DNA of 64,000 nt from Mogibacterium diversum (GTDB lineage Bacteria > Bacillota > Clostridia > Peptostreptococcales > Anaerovoracaceae): assembly GCF_002998925.1 (NCBI RefSeq), contig NZ_CP027228.1:1302001-1366000 (forward strand), read 5' to 3'. A program made the position numbers and the translations under genes. Positions 53,379 to 61,738 of the stretch are shown here, one piece after another; the stretch's first letter is position 1, and every line of letters starts with the position of its first letter. The notes below the pieces were generated by a model. That model was not told where the DNA came from. It searched no databases and saw only the letters and a program-made list of their open reading frames with translations.

Positions 53379-53420
53379 AAGGCCCGGCACATTATTAATG
53401 ATGTACCGGACCTTGCTTTT
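53379..53420. terminator. Long hairpin between the two-component and bacteriocin regions
   Basis: AAGGCCCGG...CCGGACCTT (53379-53387 with 53406-53414) encloses ACAT/ATGT arms; one mismatch. The plus strand continues GCTTTTATT. No plus-strand gene ends here, so it is either the terminator of the bacteriocin ABC genes used from the other side, or a boundary structure. Confidence 0.4.
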
Positions 53421-53508
53421 ATTATTTAATTTAATACATATTTATTTAAATCTAGAGTTGCTATAGGGTTTTATCTTTTCTAATTTCTTCATTACTAGTA
53501 TTTCCGCT

Positions 53509-54177
53509 TCAAAACCCCTTGAGCATACCATCTTCTATTAGGTAATTTCTTTTGGCAACTTTTTGAAAATCAGCGTCGTGGCTCACAACTATAATCGTTT
53601 TACCTTTTTCATTAAGTTCAATGAGTTTATTGGTGACAATATTTTTATTTTTTATATCCAAGGAACCTGTAGGTTCATCAGCTAACAATATATCATATGG
53701 TTTCACCATATTTCTTGCCATAGCAACTCGTTGCTGTTCCCCTCCTGATAGTTCATATACATATGCATTTATTTTATCTAGTACCCCTAATTCATTCAAT
53801 GCTGAATTTATTATTTCTTCTTTGTTTCTCTCTTTAACATACCTTGTAGCTAATAACATGTTCTCCTTTACAGTCATCTTATCTACTAGAGCGAAATTCT
53901 GAAACAAATAGGCAATCTTCTCTCTTCTTAAAAGTTCTGCATCTTTCTTTTTTCTGGCAGGATTTAGTTTAGAAAAACATTTATATTCACCACTATTGAA
54001 GTCCTCTAGCGCACCAATAATATTGAGTAATGTGGATTTTCCACTTCCACTCAAACCGTAAATGCAGATAAAATCTCCTTTATATATATCTAGGGTAATA
54101 TTATTTAAAACCTTATGATTATTATATCTCTTTGCTATATTTTTTAATGAGATTTGCAGATTAGTCGAATCATTCAT
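53509..54177 (-). CDS. ABC transporter ATP-binding protein, lactococcin-972 type
   Basis: ATPase of the putative bacteriocin-associated ABC system. The 222 residues have Walker A GLSGSGKSTLL, the Q-loop in YLFQNFALVDKMT, the signature LSGGEQQRVAMARN, Walker B ILLADEPTGSLD and the H-loop VVSHD. It belongs to the MacB-like branch that includes the lactococcin-972 group. It starts directly after the permease stop and probably forms a complex with it for export or self-protection. Confidence 0.93.
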   Translation of the reverse strand: MNDSTNLQISLKNIAKRYNNHKVLNNITLDIYKGDFICIYGLSGSGKSTLLNIIGALEDFNSGEYKCFSKLNPARKKKDAELLRREKIAYLFQNFALVDKMTVKENMLLATRYVKERNKEEIINSALNELGVLDKINAYVYELSGGEQQRVAMARNMVKPYDILLADEPTGSLDIKNKNIVTNKLIELNEKGKTIIVVSHDADFQKVAKRNYLIEDGMLKGF

Positions 54178-56337
54178 TTAATTACCCTCCCTTAGCCTTT
54201 TTGCAACCATATTTTCGTTTTTTAAAAGTAGAATCAGTTCAATGCAAGAACATATCAATATGAAGAGTGCTCCAATTACTATATTTACAGCAATTTGTGA
54301 ATTAGCCCATCCATCCCGTGGCTCAAAAATATCTAATGACCCTGTAATTTTAGGATACATAATCAATACACATACTACGATTAAACTTGCGATATTATCC
54401 TTGATGATACTTGCCAATCTATTTTTATGTACATCATAAAATCGGTATCCTAAAAGATTTGATACAGCAATTTTTTGTCTGTTTTTATAATAATAAGTAT
54501 CATTATCTAATTTGAGCGAAATGAATAGGATTATCATTAATAAAATTGAACTTATTAAATATATAATAAACTCTATTTTAAACGAGCTAATCATATCCAC
54601 AACTTCGTTGTAAACAGACTTTGAATATAATATAAATTGTTCTGCTTGAGTTTTTTTAGCAATGTTTTTTATTTCATCATATGGCTTTTCTGGATGAAGA
54701 ACATATGGATGAAATTGCCCATTTACTAATACTGGTAACTTCACTCCTTCGTATGGCGACATATCCGATCCTCGAACTGCAACTAGGACGTACCCCTTAA
54801 CTTTAGCTCTATCAATCCTTTTATTTATATCATAGGAAAATGTTTCTTGATTAGATTTTATAAAAATATATTTTTCCTTCAAATTTTCTTTTTTTAGGCT
54901 TTGAAATCTATGATCTTCTCGGATTTTTGCTTTATCCTTTTTGCTTACTTTTAGGTCATCTGGCACATATATAATCCACTCATTTTCATTTACTGTATTC
55001 CTATTTATTTTGTTCCCGCTTATGTCCACTATGTTTGTTGTTCTTAAATAATTATCATTTACATACGCATATTTCCCATAAAAAGCTTGATCTTTCATAT
55101 ATTTATCATCATAGCCAGTGCTTCCATATTCTGGATTAGGTGCAAAGAATAGTATCCCCCCTTTGTTATCAAGCTGATTCCAAAGCTTATTTAGTTTAGG
55201 GGCAACTACATTATTAAACTTGTCATCATCTTCGACATAAGCCCATGACCAAGTACAAGCGGTATTCGTATAATGCTTTGAATCTCTCCAATTTTCAAGA
55301 CACCCTCTCAGACTTATGTATTCTTTATAAGACATGACACTTATAGTTGCAAAATATATGGTTATAGCAGTCACAATTATTTTCGTTAATTTAGAGTTTC
55401 TGATAGAGTATTTTCTGTAACCTTTTAACCATTTAATTAAATTTATTGATTTTATCTTTCTATATAACAGAATCCACTCGGCAAAAAATAGCACGGCAAT
55501 TATCTTACTGATAGCCACATATATATCTTTCATAAGAAATACGCATTCAAAATTCATATATTCATTTATTAATAGCATAATAACTGCTATAGAGCCCACT
55601 ACTCCTATACAGCTAGGAAGTAATAGGATATCAATTGTTTTTCTTATTGATAACCCAAAGTAGTTGTAACCAAGAAGTCCTTCAACAGCCAATTCTTTCG
55701 AAATTAGATTGTTAAATAAGATGCACGAAACAACGAATATGGATATAATGCATCCTACAAGGATCATATATAAAACCACTTGGTTCCATGTGATTCCACT
55801 TGTCACAACATAGCTTTTATCAATCACCGCAGTCATTTCTTTAGATCTATTAATTTCTTTAACAAATTCATTTATTTCTTTTTCCGTGCCCCTGACATGA
55901 TAATCCCCACTAAAACTTACTTCATTCATTTTTTCAAAAGACTTTAACTGAACTTTTTTTCTTGTAAGCAAACTTTTAATTTCTCCACTAGAGAATTTAT
56001 TTAGCTTATTCTCCTTTTTATTTATCTTGATATTCCAATAGCTATCCTGAAACCAGTTTACATCATTTAAATAAATATATAATTTTAAAGTTTGGCGTTC
56101 TCTGGTACCATTCATTGGTTTTCGTTCAGATTTTATGAAGCTAATATTATTATTTTGGGCTATCCCTTCAAGTTTTATAATTGAATTTTTATTTGCATGT
56201 TCATTTGATGTTATGTTAATAGTAGTGTCAAACTCATGAAGAAAATAATTTAAGAAGACGTCATCTTCTTCATAGAATTTACCAATGCTAATTATCATAA
56301 TTAGCAAAACCGTTATGCCCCAAATAATCTTCTTCAT
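54178..56337 (-). CDS. Bacteriocin-associated integral membrane protein (DUF1430 type)
   Basis: A 719-residue membrane protein with one N-terminal membrane segment, a large outward domain, central segments (about 185-340), a second large outward domain (about 345-590) and three C-terminal segments. This layout matches the bact_immun_7tm/DUF1430 permease that follows lactococcin-972-like genes and is linked to immunity. The ATG at 56337 follows TATGGAGAAAAGAC; a frame extension of 13 codons upstream overlaps a hairpin. AT-rich, unlike the flanking two-component gene. Confidence 0.82.
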   Translation of the reverse strand: MKKIIWGITVLLIMIISIGKFYEEDDVFLNYFLHEFDTTINITSNEHANKNSIIKLEGIAQNNNISFIKSERKPMNGTRERQTLKLYIYLNDVNWFQDSYWNIKINKKENKLNKFSSGEIKSLLTRKKVQLKSFEKMNEVSFSGDYHVRGTEKEINEFVKEINRSKEMTAVIDKSYVVTSGITWNQVVLYMILVGCIISIFVVSCILFNNLISKELAVEGLLGYNYFGLSIRKTIDILLLPSCIGVVGSIAVIMLLINEYMNFECVFLMKDIYVAISKIIAVLFFAEWILLYRKIKSINLIKWLKGYRKYSIRNSKLTKIIVTAITIYFATISVMSYKEYISLRGCLENWRDSKHYTNTACTWSWAYVEDDDKFNNVVAPKLNKLWNQLDNKGGILFFAPNPEYGSTGYDDKYMKDQAFYGKYAYVNDNYLRTTNIVDISGNKINRNTVNENEWIIYVPDDLKVSKKDKAKIREDHRFQSLKKENLKEKYIFIKSNQETFSYDINKRIDRAKVKGYVLVAVRGSDMSPYEGVKLPVLVNGQFHPYVLHPEKPYDEIKNIAKKTQAEQFILYSKSVYNEVVDMISSFKIEFIIYLISSILLMIILFISLKLDNDTYYYKNRQKIAVSNLLGYRFYDVHKNRLASIIKDNIASLIVVCVLIMYPKITGSLDIFEPRDGWANSQIAVNIVIGALFILICSCIELILLLKNENMVAKRLREGN

Positions 56338-56368
56338 GTCTTTTCTCCATAATTTATTATTAAATATT

Positions 56369-56396
56369 GGAAACACTGAAGTGAATCAGTGTTTCC
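56369..56396 (-). promoter_or_regulatory. Intercistronic hairpin between bacteriocin and permease genes
   Basis: GGAAACACTGA and TCAGTGTTTCC form a perfect 11-bp stem with a six-base loop. No T-tract follows on the minus strand, so it likely attenuates or stabilises the transcript, allowing more bacteriocin than permease. Confidence 0.6.
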
Positions 56397-56420
56397 ATAT
56401 CTCAAATATTAAAATAACGT

Positions 56421-56804
56421 TTACTTAACCGTAGCCCACGCTTTGTTACCGAATACTGCTCTTTCCCATGATGCCTCAGCCCTCCTTCCAGCAACGGTCC
56501 ATCCAGAAGACGACAGCCTTCCACCAGCTCCTTGAACTGTTGTTTTGTGGACTTTATATTTATGATCATACTTTGACCACACATACCTATTACCAACACC
56601 ATGTATCCATGAACCGCCTAGAAATTTTTTCCAGCCACTATTATAGTTTGCTGGCATCAGTTTACTATAATCTGCATCTGGAATTACTACTTCGTATCCC
56701 AAATTTTCAACATATGGCAAATCTATGTTCTCCGTCGCAAATGTTGGTACAGAAAACGATAAAACAATCACTATCATTACCGCCAGTATTACTTTCTTTT
56801 TCAT
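56421..56804 (-). CDS. Lactococcin 972-family bacteriocin precursor
   Basis: The 127-residue precursor has a Sec signal peptide (about 1-23, ending PTFA) and a C-terminal domain of about 65 residues starting GGSWIHGVGNRYVWSKYDHK, followed by a KVHKTTVQGAG segment. Spacing of Trp, His and Tyr matches lactococcin 972, which blocks septum formation via lipid II in Lactococcus. It is longer than the 91-residue prototype: about 40 extra residues lie between the signal and the homologous part. An AAAGGAGATAAATT Shine-Dalgarno precedes the ATG. Activity is not shown. Confidence 0.85.
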   Translation of the reverse strand: MKKKVILAVMIVIVLSFSVPTFATENIDLPYVENLGYEVVIPDADYSKLMPANYNSGWKKFLGGSWIHGVGNRYVWSKYDHKYKVHKTTVQGAGGRLSSSGWTVAGRRAEASWERAVFGNKAWATVK

Positions 56805-56846
56805 AATTTATCTCCTTTGTTAATAATTGAAAAATACATGTAAAAG

Positions 56847-56875
56847 TAATCTATCACTAATAGTAAGTTAATCTA
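56847..56875 (-). promoter_or_regulatory. Candidate response-regulator site before the bacteriocin gene
   Basis: TAGATTA occurs at 56869-56875 and 56847-56853 (minus strand), 22 bases apart, about two helical turns, and each is followed by CTT and AC. This spacing on one face of the helix is typical of OmpR-family binding. A TTGACA lies further upstream (56911-56916), with no clear -10. Confidence 0.35.
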
Positions 56876-56922
56876 AAATGAATTCGTCTTTCATATTAAG
56901 CCCTCCATCTCTTGTCAATAAA

Positions 56923-56961
56923 CTAAAAAGGATATCCTATATTTATTTTTAGGATATCCTT
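56923..56961 (-). terminator. Terminator of the bacteriocin two-component operon
   Basis: AAGGATATCCTA (56928-56939) and TAGGATATCCTT (56950-56961) form a perfect 12-bp stem. The minus strand then has TTTTT. It lies 52 bases after the kinase stop and separates regulator from bacteriocin genes. Confidence 0.8.
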
Positions 56962-57013
56962 CGTTCGGTTTGGTTACATTTTCTTTTTTTATTTCTTGCT
57001 TTTTCTTTGCTTT

Positions 57014-58093
57014 TCATTTTTTGTATGGCAACTTTACATTAGCAAAAACCTTTCCACTGCTTTCATTAATTTCAAAATCACCACCGAGATGATTCACTAA
57101 CTCATTTACAATGGTAAGACCTAATCCTGATCCATTTCCTCCTCTTCGCCTTGATAAATCACCTCTGTAAAACTTAGTTTTTACCATGTCCCAATTTATA
57201 ATCACATCACTCTTAATAGTATTAATAATCCCTATATTAAGTATGTCTTTAGCAATCTCCACATTTACTTCTATTTCTGAGCCATCACTAGAATAATTTA
57301 TCGCATTGGTTGTTAGATTATCTAGAATCCTTAAGAGCAACTGAGGATCCATTTTAACATCGATGCAGTCTTTTTCTGCAATTTTGAGCTTTAATTTATG
57401 GTGTTTAATTATAATTCTTTTTTCATCTTCCCACTGTTTAAAGAATATACCTATATTGAAAGTTATTAGGTTTAAAGGTATATCGTTTAAACTAAATTTT
57501 AGATACGAAAAGAACTCTTCTGTTAATTGGTTCAGATATTGAACATTTTCATAAATAATGTTAATGAATTTACTTTTGCTCTGTTCAGAGATTTCCTTTT
57601 CTTCATTAAGAAGCGTAATGTATCCAACCATATTAGCTATAGGAGTTTTAATATCATGGGCAAGGTATGTTAGAAGATCCGTCTTCTCTTGATATTCCCT
57701 TTCGTATTTATCCATTAATTCATTGTTGTAATTTTTTAGCTCAACGAACATCTCTCTCTCTAGTGCTAATGATTCGTGAAAATCAATTAAATCATTACCT
57801 TCCCGTGTTAGATACAAGAACCCTGCCCTAATGTATCGATTGTATTTATCATGTCTCCTCTTTTGAATATAAAATAGCCCACATATCATTAGTAATAAAA
57901 AAAAGATTATAATGCCATACCTTCCAAATCTAAAGTATGCAGAATGTAAGCTATTAAAACGTTTACTTGAGAGACTGTTGTATACTGCAATATCAACACA
58001 TTCAAATATAACTATGCTTATAACAGAACTTGCAACAATCCAAATTATTTGATAAACAACGGTCTCTATAAAATATCCTTTATTTTTAAACAT
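57014..58093 (-). CDS. Sensor histidine kinase of the bacteriocin locus
   Basis: The 359-residue kinase has two hydrophobic segments (about 10-35 and 52-72), no large sensing domain, a dimerisation part with TDLLTYLAHDIKTPIANMVGY, N-box LLRILDNLTTNAINYS and G-box GNGSGLGLTIVNELV. Such short kinases often sense cell-envelope antibiotics or bacteriocins. It overlaps the regulator by 8 bases and has AT-rich codon use like the rest of the locus. Confidence 0.92.
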   Translation of the reverse strand: MFKNKGYFIETVVYQIIWIVASSVISIVIFECVDIAVYNSLSSKRFNSLHSAYFRFGRYGIIIFFLLLMICGLFYIQKRRHDKYNRYIRAGFLYLTREGNDLIDFHESLALEREMFVELKNYNNELMDKYEREYQEKTDLLTYLAHDIKTPIANMVGYITLLNEEKEISEQSKSKFINIIYENVQYLNQLTEEFFSYLKFSLNDIPLNLITFNIGIFFKQWEDEKRIIIKHHKLKLKIAEKDCIDVKMDPQLLLRILDNLTTNAINYSSDGSEIEVNVEIAKDILNIGIINTIKSDVIINWDMVKTKFYRGDLSRRRGGNGSGLGLTIVNELVNHLGGDFEINESSGKVFANVKLPYKK

Positions 58094-58781
58094 TTATTTT
58101 ATACCCAACTCCCCACACAGTGGCAATAATTGAACCAGCCCCTAATTTTTCAAATTTGCTCCTTATTCGTCTAATGTGCACCATCACAGGATTTACCTCG
58201 GATTCTAGAACTTGATCCCCCCATATTACATAATGAATATCATTCATATTATAAATCTTGTCAGGGTCTTCCATAAGAAGCCATAGTATTTCAAATTCCT
58301 TTGGTGTTAAATCTATATTATGTTTTTTATAGTATGCTTTATGGGTCTTTTTACTTAACTTTAAGTCACTAATTTCCCTTTCATAATCGTTTTTTTCGCT
58401 ATCTTTTTTAGAATACTCATAAGTCCTTCTAAATTGTGATTTTATCCGAGCAATCAGTTCATACGGTTCAAAGGGTTTTACTATGTAATCATCTGCGCCC
58501 ATATTTAAGCCATATATTCGATGGGCAGAACCCTCAAGAGCCGTTACCATTATAATAGGTATGGTGGAATACGCTCTAATTTTAAGACACACCTCTAGAC
58601 CACTAATATCTGGTAATAGTAGGTCTAATAAAATTAAATCAAACTTATCTTCTAGCATCATGGTTATTGCATCGCACCCTGTAGGTGCAACTTCTGTTTC
58701 CCATTCTTCAGCCATTAAATATATCTTTATAAGTTCGGCTAGGCTATTATCATCTTCAACGATCAAAATCCTTCTCTTCAT
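58086..58781 (-). CDS. Response regulator of the bacteriocin locus
   Basis: OmpR-family regulator. The 231 residues begin MKRRILIVEDDNSLAELIKI; the phosphoacceptor is in FDLILLDLLLPDISG, and the winged helix has DLTPKEFEILWLLMEDPDKI and VMVHIRRIRSKFE. The frame extends 29 codons upstream, but the ATG at 58781 follows ATGGAGATACTT and gives the family start. It probably controls the bacteriocin genes. Confidence 0.92.
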   Translation of the reverse strand: MKRRILIVEDDNSLAELIKIYLMAEEWETEVAPTGCDAITMMLEDKFDLILLDLLLPDISGLEVCLKIRAYSTIPIIMVTALEGSAHRIYGLNMGADDYIVKPFEPYELIARIKSQFRRTYEYSKKDSEKNDYEREISDLKLSKKTHKAYYKKHNIDLTPKEFEILWLLMEDPDKIYNMNDIHYVIWGDQVLESEVNPVMVHIRRIRSKFEKLGAGSIIATVWGVGYKINV

Positions 58782-58884
58782 AAGTATCTCCATAGTTCTA
58801 GTCATGTATACACGAATCATTTCATTAACTATATCTACTAGCCCTAGCTTGATTTTACACTTTTTCATACTAAAAAATCGAGTA

Positions 58885-58954
58885 AAATAAAAAAATCAGC
58901 AATTATAGATTTTGCAATGCATGATATGCATATGTTACTACTCTATTGCTGATT
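58885..58954 (-). terminator. Terminator of the MFS transporter gene
   Basis: AATCAGCAAT (58894-58903) and ATTGCTGATT (58945-58954) close a long hairpin with further internal pairing (ATGCAT repeats). On the minus strand TTTTTTTATTTTAC follows. It lies 62 bases after the MFS stop. Confidence 0.7.
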
Positions 58955-59015
58955 CTTTGGTTTATATTTACTTTTTCTATTAATTCATCAGATAAATCTT
59001 CTCAATAATTAAATC

Positions 59016-60245
59016 TTACTTATATCCCTCATTATCGCTCTTCTTACTTGTCACATTAAGTGCAACCCATAGCACGAATGCTACCAAGGTAAATACGATT
59101 AGCGCATAGAAGTTCGAATCATACTTTCCACCTGCAGCCTCGAGCAGCTTAGCAGAGATATTAGGTCCGATTATAGCTGCTGGGATTAGAGAGAAGTTTG
59201 CGATACTGAAGTTAGTTGGAAAATACTTATGACCGAACGCCTTATTGATGTATGCAGATGTTAGAGTTGGAGTTCCTCCATAAGCTAGACCTACGAAGAT
59301 AAGTCCAACTACGATTGCGATTAGCGAGTGACTCATGCCGCCGATTACAAGCAGAACACCTGCTATAAACATGAATAAGTTATTTACAATAGCAGTCGTC
59401 TTTCTGCCAAACTTATCAAAGTTATTACCTGTAACGATTCTTCCTGCTCCGTTAAACAGCGAAACGATCATTCCGAGTACCGCAGATCCACCGTAAGCAA
59501 GCGAGATATTAGCTGCGCTATTGATAACCATCAGACCTGCTGAGTTTAGAGCAACAGCCCAGATGAAGAACACCCAGAATCTACCTGTCTTCATCATCTC
59601 TGCAGCTGAATAGTGATGAACCTTGTCATCAGATGCTGCAGCCTTGCTTGCACCTGCTGCAGGCGCTTCTGGAGCCTTAATGATAATAGCTGCGACAACC
59701 ATTACTACGAAAATTGTGATAGCTAGAATCTTGAATGTTGAGAAAATTCCATACTTCGCAATGAACTTAGTTACAACACTTCCTAGGGCAAGTCCACCTA
59801 GACCGAATCCCATGAGCATAATTCCCGAAGCAAGACCAACCTTGTCTGGGAACCACTTAGTGATAGTGGTGATAACGGCATTATATCCAACACCTACGCC
59901 GCCGCCACCGAATACGCCGTAGAATATATAAAGCTTCGTGAGACTTCCTGATGCATCTGCTGGATTCAAAGTCGAAACCATAAAGAATCCGATGAGAAGC
60001 AGTGCTCCAGAGATGAGAATTCTGAGCTTTACACCGAAAATCTTGCCGAGATGACCTCCGATGAGTCCGCCCAAGCAGAACATGATCATCGATATAGTGA
60101 ATGTCATCGACATCTGTGCTACTGTCCATGTCTTGAATACCTCTGCAAAAGGAGTTCTAAACAGTGACCATGCGTAAATAAGTCCGAGGAACAGCGTTGA
60201 AATAGTCGCCATTCCGAGGTACAACCATCTTTTGTTGTTATTCAT
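59016..60245 (-). CDS. MFS transporter, oxalate/formate antiporter (OFA) family
   Basis: A 409-residue protein with twelve hydrophobic segments. OFA hallmarks are WLYLGMATISTLFLGLIYAW, the cytosolic GGVGVGYNAVITTITKWFPD and GGAG-type loops (VSLFNGAGRIVTGNNFDKFG). It would exchange small carboxylates; the substrate cannot be read. It is transcribed alone. An ACAGGTGG sequence precedes the ATG. Confidence 0.88.
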   Translation of the reverse strand: MNNNKRWLYLGMATISTLFLGLIYAWSLFRTPFAEVFKTWTVAQMSMTFTISMIMFCLGGLIGGHLGKIFGVKLRILISGALLLIGFFMVSTLNPADASGSLTKLYIFYGVFGGGGVGVGYNAVITTITKWFPDKVGLASGIMLMGFGLGGLALGSVVTKFIAKYGIFSTFKILAITIFVVMVVAAIIIKAPEAPAAGASKAAASDDKVHHYSAAEMMKTGRFWVFFIWAVALNSAGLMVINSAANISLAYGGSAVLGMIVSLFNGAGRIVTGNNFDKFGRKTTAIVNNLFMFIAGVLLVIGGMSHSLIAIVVGLIFVGLAYGGTPTLTSAYINKAFGHKYFPTNFSIANFSLIPAAIIGPNISAKLLEAAGGKYDSNFYALIVFTLVAFVLWVALNVTSKKSDNEGYK

Positions 60246-60412
60246 TTCTTAAACCACCTGTCCTTACCTAATTGCGCTGCCATTACCTCTATGTAGCGCT
60301 TATATAATTTAACGCTCCATAGCTCTACGCTGAGCGCCAATGCAAAATATAATAACATTTTTTACGTGTATTTTCTAGCAATTATTATCATATCAGGCAC
60401 ATAACTTTTTAT

Positions 60413-61738
60413 TTATGCTTCGAGAACCTTCTTCACCTTCCTGTATGAGAAGTTGGTTGTACTACCGATTTCATCATATATGAATGATTCTAAAGTTGTA
60501 ATCGTGCATCCGATATCCCTGAGTGTTTTCATCGCCTCCTCGAGGTCATCCTTCTGCTTGGAAGCACAGCAATCCTTGATGACCTGAACATCATACCCCT
60601 TCTCTATAAGGCTCCTAGCGCTCTGCAGTATCCCAATATGTGCCTCTAGGCCAGCGAGCACAATGCGTTTACCTTTATGAGACTGTAGCAAGCTCTCCAT
60701 GTCTGGGGAAGATGTACAGTCAAAATCAACCTTATCCAGCTTCTCAAAGCTATGTAACTCACTCTTAAGTTCACCTAAAACTGGCTCTGTATCGTGGCCG
60801 AACTGCTCTGTTAGGAGCGTTGGAAGCTCCAGTATCTTGAGGCATTTTGCTAGCTTTAATATGTTCCCCATGAACTTCTCGCTCTTACGAACCTTTGACA
60901 CTGTGTGCCCCTGGACATCCATGATTATGCACATTGTACTATCCGAGCTAAGACCACGGAGCTTTGCGAGCAAGCCGTTATCCACGCGGTTCACCTTATA
61001 TGGAGTGATGGTCGCATATCCATTTGCCAGGCAGTAAAGATCAGTATTTGGCGGCTGAACACTGCCATCCGTCACCTCACCGTTATACTTATATTCTCCT
61101 TCTGAAAAAGGTTTATTTTCGTGCTCCTCATCCTCGCTATCTAGGTTTTCTTCCATGACCCTCTCAAATTTGTTGTTGAAACCACAGATGCCAGCCTCGG
61201 CATATCTCACACCCTTAATCTGCCACTTAGGAAGGTCAGGTGCATTTACATTGAGAATGCTCCCAGGCTGCAGCTTCTTCGCTACTTCGAGCAGCTCCGG
61301 TATCATCTCGCAGATGAATTCAAAGTGCGTCGCTTTTCTGTTTGTCACGGACAGTGCAAGCGCACTATACCCGTTCAAAGCGCCTTCGTTTGCAATCGCG
61401 AACGTTCCGGAATAGTTTATATCTGCACCAGCATTTCCGCCGTGATTGATTCCGCCTATGACAAAGTCTGGTGGCGTCCCCGCCTCCTTCATCATATCTA
61501 TACCGAACTTAGCGCAGTCTGCAGGAGTTCCAGATAAGGCAATTGCCTTCTTGGCTCCATCCATCTCTACCTGCTTAGCAGTCACTTTGCCACCAAACGT
61601 AATCGCCTGCCCGCTAGCACTCCGCTGCTTGTCAGGAGCCACAACATATACCTCTGCCATGTGCGAAAGAAAACGTACCAATGTGCGGATTCCGTGCGCA
61701 TCTATTCCATCATCGTTGCTAACTAATATTCTAAGCAT
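60413..61738 (-). CDS. SurE nucleotidase fused to an isochorismatase-like domain lacking its cysteine
   Basis: A 441-residue two-domain protein. Residues 1 to about 262 are SurE: metal ligands in ILVSNDDGIDAHGI (D9, D10), PDKQRSASGQAIT, GTPADC and INHGGNAGADINYSGTFAIA. Residues about 266-440 are an ISOC1/2-type cysteine-hydrolase fold: D274 (IIMDVQGH) and K336 (LDKVDFDC) of the triad are present, but the nucleophile position in AGLEAHIGILQSARSL is G369. So the second domain is probably not a hydrolase of the usual kind. The ATG lies inside the last codons of the upstream regulator gene (8-base overlap), so the two are co-expressed. Confidence 0.85.
   Translation of the reverse strand: MLRILVSNDDGIDAHGIRTLVRFLSHMAEVYVVAPDKQRSASGQAITFGGKVTAKQVEMDGAKKAIALSGTPADCAKFGIDMMKEAGTPPDFVIGGINHGGNAGADINYSGTFAIANEGALNGYSALALSVTNRKATHFEFICEMIPELLEVAKKLQPGSILNVNAPDLPKWQIKGVRYAEAGICGFNNKFERVMEENLDSEDEEHENKPFSEGEYKYNGEVTDGSVQPPNTDLYCLANGYATITPYKVNRVDNGLLAKLRGLSSDSTMCIIMDVQGHTVSKVRKSEKFMGNILKLAKCLKILELPTLLTEQFGHDTEPVLGELKSELHSFEKLDKVDFDCTSSPDMESLLQSHKGKRIVLAGLEAHIGILQSARSLIEKGYDVQVIKDCCASKQKDDLEEAMKTLRDIGCTITTLESFIYDEIGSTTNFSYRKVKKVLEA

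Noticed and set aside
56890..56916. Eight-codon ORF with a good Shine-Dalgarno just upstream of the bacteriocin gene
   Set aside because: It encodes only MKDEFILD and its ribosome site overlaps the candidate promoter, so translation from that promoter is impossible.
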